Assembly: GCA_016873405.1 (NCBI GenBank)
Contig: VGXH01000069.1
Coordinates: 1-8,177 of the forward strand
DNA: 8,177 nucleotides
Reading direction: 5' to 3'
Source: a bacterium
GTDB lineage: Bacteria; Krumholzibacteriota; Krumholzibacteria; LZORAL124-64-63
Made by a program: the position numbers and the translations under genes. Positions 1 through 6,773 of the stretch are shown here, one piece after another. How positions within the stretch are numbered: the first letter of the stretch is position 1; every line of letters begins with the position of its first letter. The notes under the pieces were generated by a model. The model searched no databases. It worked only from the letters and a program-made list of their open reading frames with translations, and was not told where the DNA came from.

Positions 1-1
1 G

Positions 2-763
2 TTCGTCCATCCGGTCGAGGCTGCGCACGGGGACCTGGGCATCGTCAGCGGCAGCGAGATCCTGATCGCCGTCTCGCGCAGCGGCGCCAATCCGGAAGTC
101 ACGGCGCTGCTCTCGTTCTGCCGCAGCTTCGGCATGCGCACGATCGTGATCACGGCCGACCCGGCCAGCGACGCCGCGCGCGCGGCCGATGTGGTCCTGC
201 ACACGCCGGTGGCGCGGGAAGCCTGCCCGCTGAACCTGACGCCGACGACCTCGACGGTGGCGGCGATGGCGATGGGCGACGCTCTTGCGGTGGCGCTGAT
301 CCGGCTGCGCGGGTTCGCCGCCGAGGACTTCGCGCTGTTCCACCCGAGCGGCGCCCTGGGCCGCAGCCTGCTGCTGACCGCGGGCGAGTTGATGCACGCC
401 GGCGACGAACTGCCCGTCGTTTCGCACCGTCTGACGCTGCGCCAGTCGCTGCCCGAGATCGTCGGCAAGCGGCTCGGCGGCGCCTGCGTGGTCGACGACG
501 ACGGCCGGCTGGTGGGGCTGTGCGTGGACGGCGACATCAAGCGGGTCCTGCTGGACCGCGAGCAGGCGCTCGACCTGCCGATCACCGAGGCGATGAACCG
601 GCGCCCGACCACGATCAGCGCGGGAGAGCTGGCGATCAGCGCCCTGCGCCTGATGGAGCGACGCGAGGGCGGCGCCGTCACGCTGCTCATCGTCGCCGAC
701 GACGACGGCCGTCCGACCGGCTTGCTGCACATCCACGACATCCTTCGCGCGGGGCTGCTGTGA
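2..763 (+). CDS. kdsD: Arabinose-5-phosphate isomerase KdsD (KpsF/GutQ family), 5'-truncated
   Basis: This cytoplasmic enzyme converts ribulose-5-phosphate to arabinose-5-phosphate, the first step towards Kdo for LPS. The frame is open from base 2 and ends in TGA, giving 253 visible residues. The family is usually about 320-330 residues, so roughly 70-80 N-terminal residues are missing. The visible part begins inside the SIS domain with HPVEAAHGDLG, then SRSGANPEV (the sugar-phosphate-binding SRSG loop, residues about 25-33). Next come the family motifs CPLNLTPTTST and HPSGALGR. Two CBS domains follow: the first at roughly residues 127-185 (ELMHAG to DIKRVLL), the second from ITEAMNRRPTT to the end (GLLHIHDILRAGLL). 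An ATG at 134 is internal and not the start. No kdsC follows, and the downstream spacer carries its own promoters, so the next genes can be transcribed separately. No terminator is visible after the stop. Confidence 0.95.
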   Translation, partial: FVHPVEAAHGDLGIVSGSEILIAVSRSGANPEVTALLSFCRSFGMRTIVITADPASDAARAADVVLHTPVAREACPLNLTPTTSTVAAMAMGDALAVALIRLRGFAAEDFALFHPSGALGRSLLLTAGELMHAGDELPVVSHRLTLRQSLPEIVGKRLGGACVVDDDGRLVGLCVDGDIKRVLLDREQALDLPITEAMNRRPTTISAGELAISALRLMERREGGAVTLLIVADDDGRPTGLLHIHDILRAGLL

Positions 764-784
764 ACCGCCGTCGCGCGCCGACCC

Positions 785-813
785 TTGAGACCGACTCCCC
801 GCTCGTCTAACAT
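785..813 (+). promoter_or_regulatory. Sigma70-like promoter candidate
   Basis: TTGAGA (785-790) matches the -35 consensus at five of six positions. After a 17-bp spacer, TAACAT (808-813) matches the -10 consensus at four of six, keeping the key A at position 2 and T at position 6. It lies in the only AT-richer spacer of a very GC-rich window, just after kdsD. The start site would be near 820. The match is moderate and based on sequence alone. If real, it gives constitutive transcription of the acyltransferase-lpt-rpoN genes and makes the ATG at 812 an unlikely start codon, because that ATG falls inside the -10 element. Confidence 0.4.
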
Positions 814-837
814 GCTTGTCGGCAATGAATTGAAAAG

Positions 838-854
838 TTGGCACATTTCCTGCT
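838..854 (+). promoter_or_regulatory. Sigma54 (RpoN) -24/-12 promoter
   Basis: The sequence TTGGCACATTTCCTGCT matches the sigma54 consensus YTGGCACGRNNNTTGCW. The -24 element TTGGCAC is perfect, and the -12 element reads CTGCT instead of TTGCT. The invariant GG (840-841) and GC (852-853) are exactly 10 bp apart, as sigma54 requires. The motif sits in a short AT-rich island (about 823-857) within very GC-rich DNA. The predicted start is at about 864-865. Sigma54 promoters need an AAA+ enhancer-binding activator; I see no clear activator site upstream. The genes downstream include rpoN itself. Confidence 0.72.
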
Positions 855-892
855 TGACGCGGGACCCCGCTCGCGCTTTTCCTGGGTGCGGG

Positions 893-910
893 GCCGCGCC
901 CGGGCGCGGC
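893..910 (+). repeat. 18-nt perfect palindrome in the leader
   Basis: GCCGCGCCCGGGCGCGGC equals its own reverse complement over 18 nt. It can form a hairpin with a 7-bp GC stem and CCGG loop, or act as a dimeric protein site. It lies about 30-45 nt downstream of the predicted sigma54 start site and upstream of the acyltransferase reading frame. No U-tract follows, so it is not a typical terminator. In DNA this GC-rich some palindromes arise by chance. Confidence 0.4.
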
Positions 911-991
911 GGCGAGGGGGCCCCGGGCCGGCGCGGCGACGGGCGGCCGCCGCTGTGGCGGCGCGCGAGGCGCCGCGCCTGGTGGCTGGCC

Positions 992-1891
992 GTGCTGCTG
1001 GTGGCGGGGGCGGCGGGCCGCGCGCGACCGGCGACCGGGCGGGCGCTGGGCGCCTGTCTGGGGCGGCTGGCGCTGCGGCTGCGGGGGCGCGAGCGCCGGC
1101 AGGCCTGGCGCAACCTGGAGTTGGCGTTTCCGGGGCAGGGAGTCGCCGAGCGGCGGCGCCTGCTGGAAGCGGCGGCCGCCGCGGCCGGCCGCAACCTGTA
1201 CGACGCCCTGGCCGCGCCCCGACTGCTGGCCGACCCGGCGTTCGTCCGCGACGAGCCGGGAGCGGACGGGCGCCCGCTCATGGCCGTGGTGCGGGAGGCC
1301 GCCGCCGCCGGGCGCGGGGTGCTGGTGCTGTCGGGGCATCTGGGCTGCTGGGAGCTGCTGGGCGCCTGGCTGGCCCGCGAGCTGGCGCGGGCGGGCCTGC
1401 CGCCGTTGCATGTGGCCACCGCCGTGGTCAGGAATCCGGCGCTCGAGCGCTGGCTCAGGGCGCGACGGGAAGCGCTGGGCCTGGTGCCGGTGCCGCGGAC
1501 GGCGGGCGTCCGGCCGCTGCTGCGCTGCCTGCGCGACGGGGGCGTGGTCGCGGCGCTGGTCGACCAGAACACGGGGGTCGACAGCCGGTCCGTCGCCTTC
1601 TTCGGGGCGCCGGCGCCGACGCCGGCCGGCCCGGCGCGGCTGGCCGTGCGCCTGGGCGCGCCGGTCGTGGTGGCGACCATCGGACGCCGCCCCGACGGCG
1701 GCCACGTCGTGACGAACGGCGGGCTGTGGCGGCCGACGGCGGGCGCGCCGGCCGACGCGCAGGTGGACCTGTGCCTGCGGACGGTGAATGCGCGTCTGGA
1801 GGAGTGCGTGCGGCGGAACCCGGCGGAGTGGGTCTGGTACCACCGGCGCTGGGACCGGGTCCGGACTCCTGAAGGGAGCGTGGGGCGATGA
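992..1891 (+). CDS. Lipid A acyltransferase-like protein (LpxL/HtrB family)
   Basis: The family comprises inner-membrane acyltransferases that add secondary acyl chains to lipid A, or acylate related lipids. From GTG 992 the product is 299 residues, the usual family length. Visible motifs: RNLELAFP (residues 40-47); the catalytic H-X4-E motif in SGHLGCWE (H116, E121); [33 protein letters not shown] acceptor region starting at about residue 190; and a C-terminal WVWYHRRW (280-287), typical of the family. The start is uncertain. The frame is open back to TTG 785 and ATG 812, but both lie inside the promoter elements. Residues just upstream of 992 ([15 protein letters not shown]) look like a real membrane anchor, so a start near CTG 953 is possible. 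The stop overlaps the lptC start as ATGA (1888-1891), implying one operon. The exact acyl donor and acceptor cannot be read from sequence. Confidence 0.88.
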   Translation: MLLVAGAAGRARPATGRALGACLGRLALRLRGRERRQAWRNLELAFPGQGVAERRRLLEAAAAAAGRNLYDALAAPRLLADPAFVRDEPGADGRPLMAVVREAAAAGRGVLVLSGHLGCWELLGAWLARELARAGLPPLHVATAVVRNPALERWLRARREALGLVPVPRTAGVRPLLRCLRDGGVVAALVDQNTGVDSRSVAFFGAPAPTPAGPARLAVRLGAPVVVATIGRRPDGGHVVTNGGLWRPTAGAPADAQVDLCLRTVNARLEECVRRNPAEWVWYHRRWDRVRTPEGSVGR

Positions 1892-2394
1892 ACCTGCCGG
1901 CAGGAATCCGCGCGGCGCGGCGAGCGGTCGTCGCCGCCGCCACGCCGGCGCTCCTGGCGGCCGGGCTGGGCGCCTGCGGCGACGGCGGGTCGCGCGCGCC
2001 CTCCGCGGCGCCCGCGGGCGCCGGCGGCGGCGAAGGCCCGCGCCCGCCGCAGGAACTGCTCGACTACAAGCTGACCGAGACCGTGGCCGGCGTCCGTCAG
2101 TGGGTCCTGAGCAGCGACCGCATGCTGCGGTTCGCCGGCCGCGAGGACCTGGACCTGACCGACGTGCACATGGACTTCCACCGCCAGGGCGAACCGTTCT
2201 CGACCCTGGACGCCGACAGCGGGCGGGTCAACCCCCGCACGCGCGCCGTGCACGTCTGGGGCGCGGTCGACGTGGTCACCACCGACGGGCGGCGTCTGCA
2301 GACGGAGGACCTGGTGTTCGACAACGCGACCGGACGAATCACGAACGACGTCTTCAACCGCTTCACGCGCGACGGGGATGTGCTGACCGGATAA
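1888..2394 (+). CDS. lptC: LptC-like LPS transport lipoprotein, prematurely stopped
   Basis: LptC is the bitopic periplasmic subunit of the LptB2FGC complex and passes LPS to LptA. The start ATG overlaps the acyltransferase stop (ATGA) and has an AAGGGAG ribosome site at 1872-1878. The N-terminus has an Arg-rich start, a hydrophobic stretch and a lipobox (LGAC, Cys30), so this is a lipoprotein form rather than one with an uncleaved anchor. A low-complexity Gly/Ala linker follows to about residue 50. The LptC beta-jellyroll region runs from YKLTETVAG onwards, with the typical [21 protein letters not shown] and [10 protein letters not shown] segments. The frame stops at TAA (2392-2394) after 168 residues, yet the same frame continues with LptC-like sequence to TGA 2493, which would give 201 codons. 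No separate LptA gene follows. Confidence 0.85.
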   Translation: MNLPAGIRAARRAVVAAATPALLAAGLGACGDGGSRAPSAAPAGAGGGEGPRPPQELLDYKLTETVAGVRQWVLSSDRMLRFAGREDLDLTDVHMDFHRQGEPFSTLDADSGRVNPRTRAVHVWGAVDVVTTDGRRLQTEDLVFDNATGRITNDVFNRFTRDGDVLTG

Positions 2395-2493
2395 AACCTG
2401 GACGCCACGCCGGATCTGGGCTACGTCGAGATCAGGCGCGAGGCGGCGGCCGCGGTGGCCGACAGCCCGGCGCCGTCGGACGGGCGGCCGTGA
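2395..2493 (+). other. Stranded in-frame C-terminal tail of lptC
   Basis: Directly after the TAA the same frame reads [20 protein letters not shown] and on to TGA at 2491-2493. This fits the usual end of LptC ([11 protein letters not shown], then a beta strand). The TGA overlaps the lptB GTG start (GTGA, 2490-2493), the layout expected of the intact gene. One base change of the TAA (for example to TAC, Tyr) would restore a 201-residue protein. It is either a real nonsense mutation or a sequence error. Confidence 0.75.
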
Positions 2494-3236
2494 ACCGGGC
2501 CGCCGCCGAGGGCGCTTCGGTGCTGCGCGCCGAGGGGTTGCGGAAGGTCTATCGCGGTCGGGCGGTGGTCGACGACGTCCATCTGGAACTGCGTCAGGGC
2601 GAGGTCGTCGGGCTGCTGGGACCGAACGGCGCGGGCAAGACGACGTCGTTCTACCTGATCGTCGGCTTCATCACGCCCGACCGGGGACGCGTCGTCCTGG
2701 ACGGCCGGGACCTGTCGCGCCTGCCGATGTACCGGCGCGCTCGCCTGGGCATCGGCTACCTGCCGCAGGAATCGTCGATCTTCCGCCGCCTGACCGTCGA
2801 GCAGAACGTGCTGGCGATCCTGCAGGCCCGGCGCCTGCCCGCGGCCGAGCAGCGCCGTCGCCTGGAGCGCCTGCTGGAGATGATGGGCGTCGCGCACGTC
2901 CGCCGCAGCCGCGGCTACGAGCTGTCCGGCGGCGAGCGGCGACGCGTGGAGATCGCGCGCGCCCTCGTCAGCGAGCCCAAGTTCATGCTCCTGGACGAGC
3001 CGTTCGCCGGCATCGACCCGATCGCGGTGGCGGACCTGCAGCACGTCGTCTCGACGCTGCGCGAACAGGGGCTGGGCGTGCTGATCACCGACCACAACGT
3101 CCGCGAGACCCTGACCATCACCGACCGCGCCTACATCCTGTTCGAGGGTCGCATCGAACTGGCGGGCACCGCGGACGAGATCGTATCTTCACCGAAGGCC
3201 CGGGAGATCTACCTGGGCCAGAAGTTCCGGCTCTAG
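2490..3236 (+). CDS. lptB: LPS export ABC transporter ATPase LptB
   Basis: This cytoplasmic ATPase powers LPS extraction from the inner membrane with LptF, LptG and LptC. The GTG start gives 248 residues, close to the family norm of about 240. All ABC motifs are present: Walker A GPNGAGKT (44-51), Q-loop Gln93 in [18 protein letters not shown], signature LSGGERRR (145-152), Walker B FMLLDE (165-170) followed by PFAGIDP, and H-loop His202 in [16 protein letters not shown](S/A)SIFR and PFAGIDP are characteristic of LptB rather than of amino-acid importers. The start overlaps the intact lptC stop (GTGA) and the ribosome site is weak, so translation probably depends on coupling to lptC. The frame is open upstream to 1788, but that stretch overlaps lptC and is not a fusion. 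Confidence 0.97.
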   Translation: MNRAAAEGASVLRAEGLRKVYRGRAVVDDVHLELRQGEVVGLLGPNGAGKTTSFYLIVGFITPDRGRVVLDGRDLSRLPMYRRARLGIGYLPQESSIFRRLTVEQNVLAILQARRLPAAEQRRRLERLLEMMGVAHVRRSRGYELSGGERRRVEIARALVSEPKFMLLDEPFAGIDPIAVADLQHVVSTLREQGLGVLITDHNVRETLTITDRAYILFEGRIELAGTADEIVSSPKAREIYLGQKFRL

Positions 3237-3245
3237 CCGGCGCCA

Positions 3246-3265
3246 GCGGCCCGGTGGCGGGCCGC
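3246..3265 (+). repeat. Hairpin abutting the rpoN ribosome-binding site
   Basis: GCGGCCC (3246-3252) and GGGCCGC (3259-3265) form a perfect 7-bp stem with a 6-nt loop GGTGGC. The stem ends exactly where the rpoN Shine-Dalgarno GGAAGGA (3266-3272) begins. It may affect rpoN translation or mRNA processing. No U-tract follows, so it is not a standard terminator. Chance occurrence is possible at this base composition. Confidence 0.4.
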
Positions 3266-3278
3266 GGAAGGACGCGCG

Positions 3279-4775
3279 ATGGCACCGAAGCTCGGACTCG
3301 TCCAGGGCATGCACCTGAAGCAGAACCTGGTCATGACCCAGCGTCTGCAGCAGGCGCTCAAGCTGCTGCAGGTTCCCACGCTCGAACTGGAGCAGATCCT
3401 GCGCGCCGAACTGCAGGGCAATCCGCTGCTCGAGGAAGTCGAACCGGACGAGGATATCGACGCGCCGGAGTCCGCCGACGAAGCGGCCGAGGCGGCGGCC
3501 GAGCGCGACCCCGACGCCGAAGGGACGGGCGACGACGAGGCCGCCCTGTCCGACGACGCCGGCGCCTGGGAGGACGAGGGCGAGGGCGCGGGCGCCGGCC
3601 CCGACGAGCGCAAGGACTGGGGCGACACCTTCGACGACGGCTTCCAGGCGGTCTCGCTCGACCAGGGCTGGGACGACGAAGACGAGCTCGAGCGACCCCA
3701 GAAGTACGTGCCCAGCGGCCAGGAGGACCTGACCGACCAGCTCCATCTGGCCGTGCCCGAGGGGCTGGAACGCGCGATCGGCGAGTACATCATCGGCAGC
3801 CTCAACGAGGACGGCCTGCTCGGGTGCCCCCTGTCCGAGATCGCCGCCTACTTCGACGTCGCCGAAGCCGCGGTCGAAGCGGTCCTGCGCGTGGTCCAGG
3901 GCTTCGACCCGCCGGGCGTGGCCGCCCGCGGCCTGCAGGAATGCCTGCTGCTGCAGCTGGAGGCGCGCGGCCTGGCCGAGTCCGACGAGGCGGTCGTGGT
4001 CAAGGACCACTTCGAGGCGCTGAAGAACCGGCGGTTCAACGACATCGCCCGCGATCTGAAGCTGACGGTCAAGGACGTCCAGGAGATCGCCGAGCGCATC
4101 GGCGAACTGGAAAAGCGACCGGGGCTGTCGCTGAACACCGAGGGCGCGCGCGCGATCGTGCCCGACCTCGAGGTGGTCAAGGTGGACGAGGACGGGCAGG
4201 AGTACGCCGTCTACCTGAACGACGCCAACATCCCGCGGCTGCGCGTCAGCCAGGCCTACGAGGGCACGGTCCAGACCAGCGAGGACGCCGTCAAGTTCAT
4301 CGACGAGCGCAAGCGCCACGCCGAGTGGGTCATCAAGACCATCGAGCAGCGCCGCCGCACGATGATCAAGGTCATGGAGGCGATCGTCGGCGAGCAGCGG
4401 GAGTTCTTCGAGAAGGGCGCCATCGCCATGCGGCCGCTCACGCTCAACCAGGTCGCCACGACCATCGGGATGCACGAGTCGACCGTCTCGCGCGTCACCC
4501 GGCAGAAGTACGTGCAGACGCCGCGCGGCGTCTTCCCCCTGAAGTTCTTCTTCAGCGCCGGGCTCGACTCCGACACCGGCGAGGATGTTTCGGCCAAGGC
4601 GGTCAAGATCATGATCCGGGAGATCATCGACGGCGAGAACGCCCGCCGGCCGCTGTCGGACAAGAAGATCGTGGATCTGCTCCAGGAACGGGGCCTGAAG
4701 ATCGCCCGGCGGACGGTGGCCAAGTACCGGGAACAGCTGGGGATTTTGAGTGCGCGCATGCGCAAGCAGTTCTAG
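3279..4775 (+). CDS. rpoN: RNA polymerase sigma-54 factor RpoN
   Basis: RpoN directs core RNA polymerase to -24/-12 promoters, which open only with an ATP-driven activator. The protein has 498 residues, normal for the family. Region I (about 1-53) has the Gln/Leu-rich LKQNLVMTQRLQQALKLLQ pattern and the NPLLEEVE end. Region II (about 52-138) is strongly acidic, with 37 Asp/Glu by my count. The core-binding domain follows (TDQLHLAVPEGLERAIGEYIIGSLNEDGLL, GFDPPGVAARGLQECLLLQL), then the -12-recognising HTH (LNQVATTIGMHESTVSRVTR, about 389-408) and the RpoN box ARRTVAKYRE (476-485), which contacts the -24 element. The start is fixed by GGAAGGA 7 nt upstream. lptB ends 42 nt before. A sigma54 promoter lies at the head of this gene set, suggesting possible autoregulation. 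Confidence 0.98.
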   Translation: MAPKLGLVQGMHLKQNLVMTQRLQQALKLLQVPTLELEQILRAELQGNPLLEEVEPDEDIDAPESADEAAEAAAERDPDAEGTGDDEAALSDDAGAWEDEGEGAGAGPDERKDWGDTFDDGFQAVSLDQGWDDEDELERPQKYVPSGQEDLTDQLHLAVPEGLERAIGEYIIGSLNEDGLLGCPLSEIAAYFDVAEAAVEAVLRVVQGFDPPGVAARGLQECLLLQLEARGLAESDEAVVVKDHFEALKNRRFNDIARDLKLTVKDVQEIAERIGELEKRPGLSLNTEGARAIVPDLEVVKVDEDGQEYAVYLNDANIPRLRVSQAYEGTVQTSEDAVKFIDERKRHAEWVIKTIEQRRRTMIKVMEAIVGEQREFFEKGAIAMRPLTLNQVATTIGMHESTVSRVTRQKYVQTPRGVFPLKFFFSAGLDSDTGEDVSAKAVKIMIREIIDGENARRPLSDKKIVDLLQERGLKIARRTVAKYREQLGILSARMRKQF

Positions 4776-4781
4776 AATCGA

Positions 4782-4800
4782 GGCGGGCCCGGGACCCGCC
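4782..4800 (+). repeat. GC hairpin in the rpoN-hpf spacer
   Basis: GGCGGG (4782-4787) pairs with CCCGCC (4795-4800) around a 7-nt loop. Further GC-rich inverted stretches follow to about 4814, so alternative folds are possible. There is no U-tract. It lies in the 76-nt spacer before hpf and may be an mRNA-stability or attenuation structure, or chance. Confidence 0.25.
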
Positions 4801-4851
4801 CGGGGCCGGGCCGCAGCGCGGAGAAGTTCGCCGGACCCTCAGGAGGACGCC

Positions 4852-5385
4852 ATGCAGATGGAGATCAAGTCCCGGCATTTCACCCTCGGGGACGACCAGC
4901 GCGAGCGCATCGAGGCGGCGCTGGAGAAGCTGGAGAAGTTCGTTCCGCGACCAGTGCAGTCGTTCAAGGTCAATATCGAGCGCGAGGCGGGGCGGTTCGT
5001 CGCCGAGGGCGTCCTGCACCTGAAGAACCACGAGTTCCGCGCCGAGGGCGAGGGACAGGAACCCGAATATGCCGCCGACGCCGTGTTCGAGAGCCTGCGC
5101 AAGCAGTTGACCAAGTTCAAGGAGCGCATGGTCGACCGGCACAAGAGCGAGGACGGCGGACTCGGCCGCGCGATGCTCGACGGCGGCGCCATCTTCGGCG
5201 GCGAATCCACGGGCGAGGTCGAGGGCCTGGTCCTGCCGGACCTCGACGTCGACCAGGCCAAGGCGCGTTTCGCCTCCGGCACCCTGCCCTTCTTCGTCTT
5301 CCGCAACACGGAGACCCTGCGGCTCGGCGTCATCTACCGGCGCGCCGACGGCGCGCTCGGCCATATGGAGGCCGCCGGCGAGTGA
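4852..5385 (+). CDS. hpf: Ribosome hibernation promoting factor, long form
   Basis: HPF binds the 30S decoding region and, in the long form, dimerises ribosomes into inactive 100S particles in slow growth. The start ATG has a strong AGGAGGA site (4841-4847) and gives 177 residues. The N-terminal ribosome-binding domain covers about 1-100 (KSRHFTLGDDQRERIEAALEKLEKF). A linker (about 100-132) leads to the C-terminal dimerisation domain, DQAKARF...LPFFVFRNTETLRLGVIYRRADGALGHME (about 134-173), with the typical FFVFRN and VIYRR motifs. Gammaproteobacterial rpoN operons carry the short HPF of about 95 residues, so the long form sets this locus apart. It sits between rpoN and hprK as in many proteobacteria-like operons. 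Confidence 0.96.
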   Translation: MQMEIKSRHFTLGDDQRERIEAALEKLEKFVPRPVQSFKVNIEREAGRFVAEGVLHLKNHEFRAEGEGQEPEYAADAVFESLRKQLTKFKERMVDRHKSEDGGLGRAMLDGGAIFGGESTGEVEGLVLPDLDVDQAKARFASGTLPFFVFRNTETLRLGVIYRRADGALGHMEAAGE

Positions 5386-5406
5386 TGACCGCCGACGGCA
5401 GTCCCC

Positions 5407-5440
5407 GCGCGGGCGGGTCCGGAGCCGATCCCGCCCGCGC
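5407..5440 (+). repeat. Perfect 11-bp stem-loop in the hpf-hprK spacer
   Basis: GCGCGGGCGGG (5407-5417) and CCCGCCCGCGC (5430-5440) are exact reverse complements with a 12-nt loop. It is the strongest inverted repeat I found in a spacer here. It lies 21 nt after the hpf stop and 9 nt before the hprK ribosome site GGAAGG (5450-5455). No U-tract follows, so it is not a classical intrinsic terminator. It could protect the upstream mRNA 3' end, be an RNase site, or attenuate hprK expression. Confidence 0.55.
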
Positions 5441-5461
5441 TCCCCGAACGGAAGGCCGCGC

Positions 5462-6430
5462 ATGTCCCAGGTGACCGTGCAGGGACTCGTCCAGGACCTG
5501 CGGGAGGCGCTGGCCCTGGAGCCGCTGGTCGATCTGCCGGACCGGCCGCTGCCGGTCCTGGCGCCGGATGTGCACCGGCCGGGCATGGCGCTCATGGGCT
5601 TCGCCGAGAACTTCCTGCCCTCGCGGATCCAGGTCTTCGGCGAATCGGAGACGGCCTACCTGGCGACGCTCGACGCGGACGCCCAGCGGGTCGCCGTCGA
5701 GCGCGTGCTGGCGCTGGATCCGCCGGTCATCTTCATCGCCATGACGCAGGACGTGCCCCCGGGCGTGCTGGCGACGGCGCGCGAGCGCAGGTTTCCGCTG
5801 GTGCGCACGCGGCTGCCGGCCGTGGAGTTCATGACCGAACTGGCTCATCATCTCGAACGCCGCTTCGCCCCGCGCACCGAGGTCCACGGCACGCTCGTCG
5901 ACGTCTACGGCGTCGGCCTGTTGTTCACCGGGCGCAGCGGCATCGGCAAGAGCGAGTGCGCGCTGGACCTGATCGAGCGCGGCCATCGCCTGGTGGCCGA
6001 CGACATCGTCGAGATCCGGCGCAACGCGGAGGATGTGCTCATCGGCGGGCACCGCGAGGTCCTGCGCCACCACCTGGAGATCCGCGGCGTCGGCGTCATC
6101 GACGTGCAGTCCATCTTCGGCATCCGCGCCATCCGCCTGCAGAAGCGCATCGAGCTCGAGGTCCAGCTGCAGGACTGGAACGAAACCGCCGATTACGAGC
6201 GGATGGGACTCGAGGACCGCTCGGCCGAGATCCTCGGCGTGTCGATCCCGCAGGTCGTGGTGCCGCTGTTCCCGGGCAAGAACATCACGGTGATCAGCGA
6301 GGTCATCGCGCTGAATTTCATGCTGAAGGTCTACGGCTACGACGCAGCCCAGGTCTTGAACGAACGCATCCTGGAATCGATGCGCTCGAGCAAGCGTCTG
6401 CGTCAATACCTGGAACAGGACCGCGAATGA
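5462..6430 (+). CDS. hprK: HPr kinase/phosphorylase HprK
   Basis: HprK phosphorylates the PTS carrier HPr on a serine when ATP and glycolytic intermediates are high, and removes the phosphate with inorganic phosphate otherwise. The protein has 322 residues, normal length. The N-terminal domain spans about 6-133. The C-terminal catalytic domain carries VHGTLVDVYG (His142), Walker A GRSGIGKS (157-164) followed by ECALDLIERGHRLVADD (Asp180/181), the family signature EIRGVGVIDVQSIFG (206-220) and PLFPGKN near 268-274. All key residues appear intact. ATG 5462 is supported by GGAAGG at 5450-5455. The neighbouring mannose-class PTS genes supply the likely pathway context; HPr itself is not in the window. 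In many relatives rapZ follows hprK, but here EIIA does. Confidence 0.97.
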   Translation: MSQVTVQGLVQDLREALALEPLVDLPDRPLPVLAPDVHRPGMALMGFAENFLPSRIQVFGESETAYLATLDADAQRVAVERVLALDPPVIFIAMTQDVPPGVLATARERRFPLVRTRLPAVEFMTELAHHLERRFAPRTEVHGTLVDVYGVGLLFTGRSGIGKSECALDLIERGHRLVADDIVEIRRNAEDVLIGGHREVLRHHLEIRGVGVIDVQSIFGIRAIRLQKRIELEVQLQDWNETADYERMGLEDRSAEILGVSIPQVVVPLFPGKNITVISEVIALNFMLKVYGYDAAQVLNERILESMRSSKRLRQYLEQDRE

Positions 6431-6455
6431 CGCGGCCGGCAGGAGGGGTTTCGCG

Positions 6456-6773
6456 ATGATCCGCGCCCTGGTCATCACGCACGGGAACATCGGCGCCGAA
6501 CTGGTGCGCGTCACCGGGCTCATCCTGGGCCCGGTCGAGGGCCTGGAGGCCCGGAGCAACAGCGGCAGGTCGCTGGCCGACCTCAGGGCCGCGGTCTCGG
6601 AGTGGCTGGTCGAAGGCGCCGCGGCCGGCGCGACGGGCGGCATCGTCTTCGTGGACGACTACGGCGGCAGCTGCGCGACCGCGGCGCAGCTGGCCTGCGG
6701 CCATGAGCCCCGCCGCGCCATCGTCAGCGGCGTGAACCTGGCGATGCTGCTCGGCTTCCTCACCTGGCGCTAG
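6456..6773 (+). CDS. PTS mannose-class EIIA component, C-terminally truncated
   Basis: EIIA of the mannose class receives phosphate from HPr on a histidine and passes it to EIIB. The start has a strong AGGAGGGG site (6441-6448). Visible motifs: LVITHGNIGAEL with the phospho-accepting His9, GIVFVDDYGGSCATAAQLA (the DxxGGS loop, about 62-80) and IVSGVNLAMLL (89-99). The frame ends at TAG after 105 residues, whereas the domain is usually about 130-140. A tail resembling the missing C-terminal helix follows in the +1 frame up to the EIIB start. The active site is intact, so the short protein might fold poorly or still work; this cannot be decided here. It could serve transport or act as a regulatory PTS component. 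Confidence 0.88.
   Translation: MIRALVITHGNIGAELVRVTGLILGPVEGLEARSNSGRSLADLRAAVSEWLVEGAAAGATGGIVFVDDYGGSCATAAQLACGHEPRRAIVSGVNLAMLLGFLTWR

Noticed and set aside
769..781. Weak inverted repeat GTCG/CGAC after kdsD as a terminator or operator
   Set aside because: The arms are only 4 bp with no U-tract, which is expected by chance at this GC content.
812..991. ATG 812 or TTG 785 as the acyltransferase start
   Set aside because: Both lie within promoter elements and neither has a ribosome site. The resulting protein would be about 60 residues longer than the family norm. This rejection is moderately sure only, since the true start between about 860 and 992 is not fixed.
2392..2394. Stop-codon reassignment explaining the TAA in lptC
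   Set aside because: TGA and TAG end other genes here at normal positions. TAA occurs in frame only once, so there is no pattern supporting recoding, although one window cannot exclude it.
1788..2489. Upstream extension of the lptB frame that could suggest a fusion protein
   Set aside because: This stretch overlaps the LptC coding frame and reads as Arg-rich nonsense. The GTG at 2490 overlapping the lptC-frame stop is the natural start.
3254..5023. 589-codon plus-strand frame overlapping rpoN and hpf
   Set aside because: The translation is Arg/Gly/Pro-rich with no motifs. The overlapping frame encodes a complete RpoN with all domains.
5330..6643. Long open frames on the minus strand, for example opposite hprK, rpoN (3189-4475) and the PTS genes (7001-8101)
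   Set aside because: They lie antisense to clear genes and have low-complexity, His/Arg/Gln/Ala-rich translations with no family motifs. High GC content removes stop codons and leaves such frames open.
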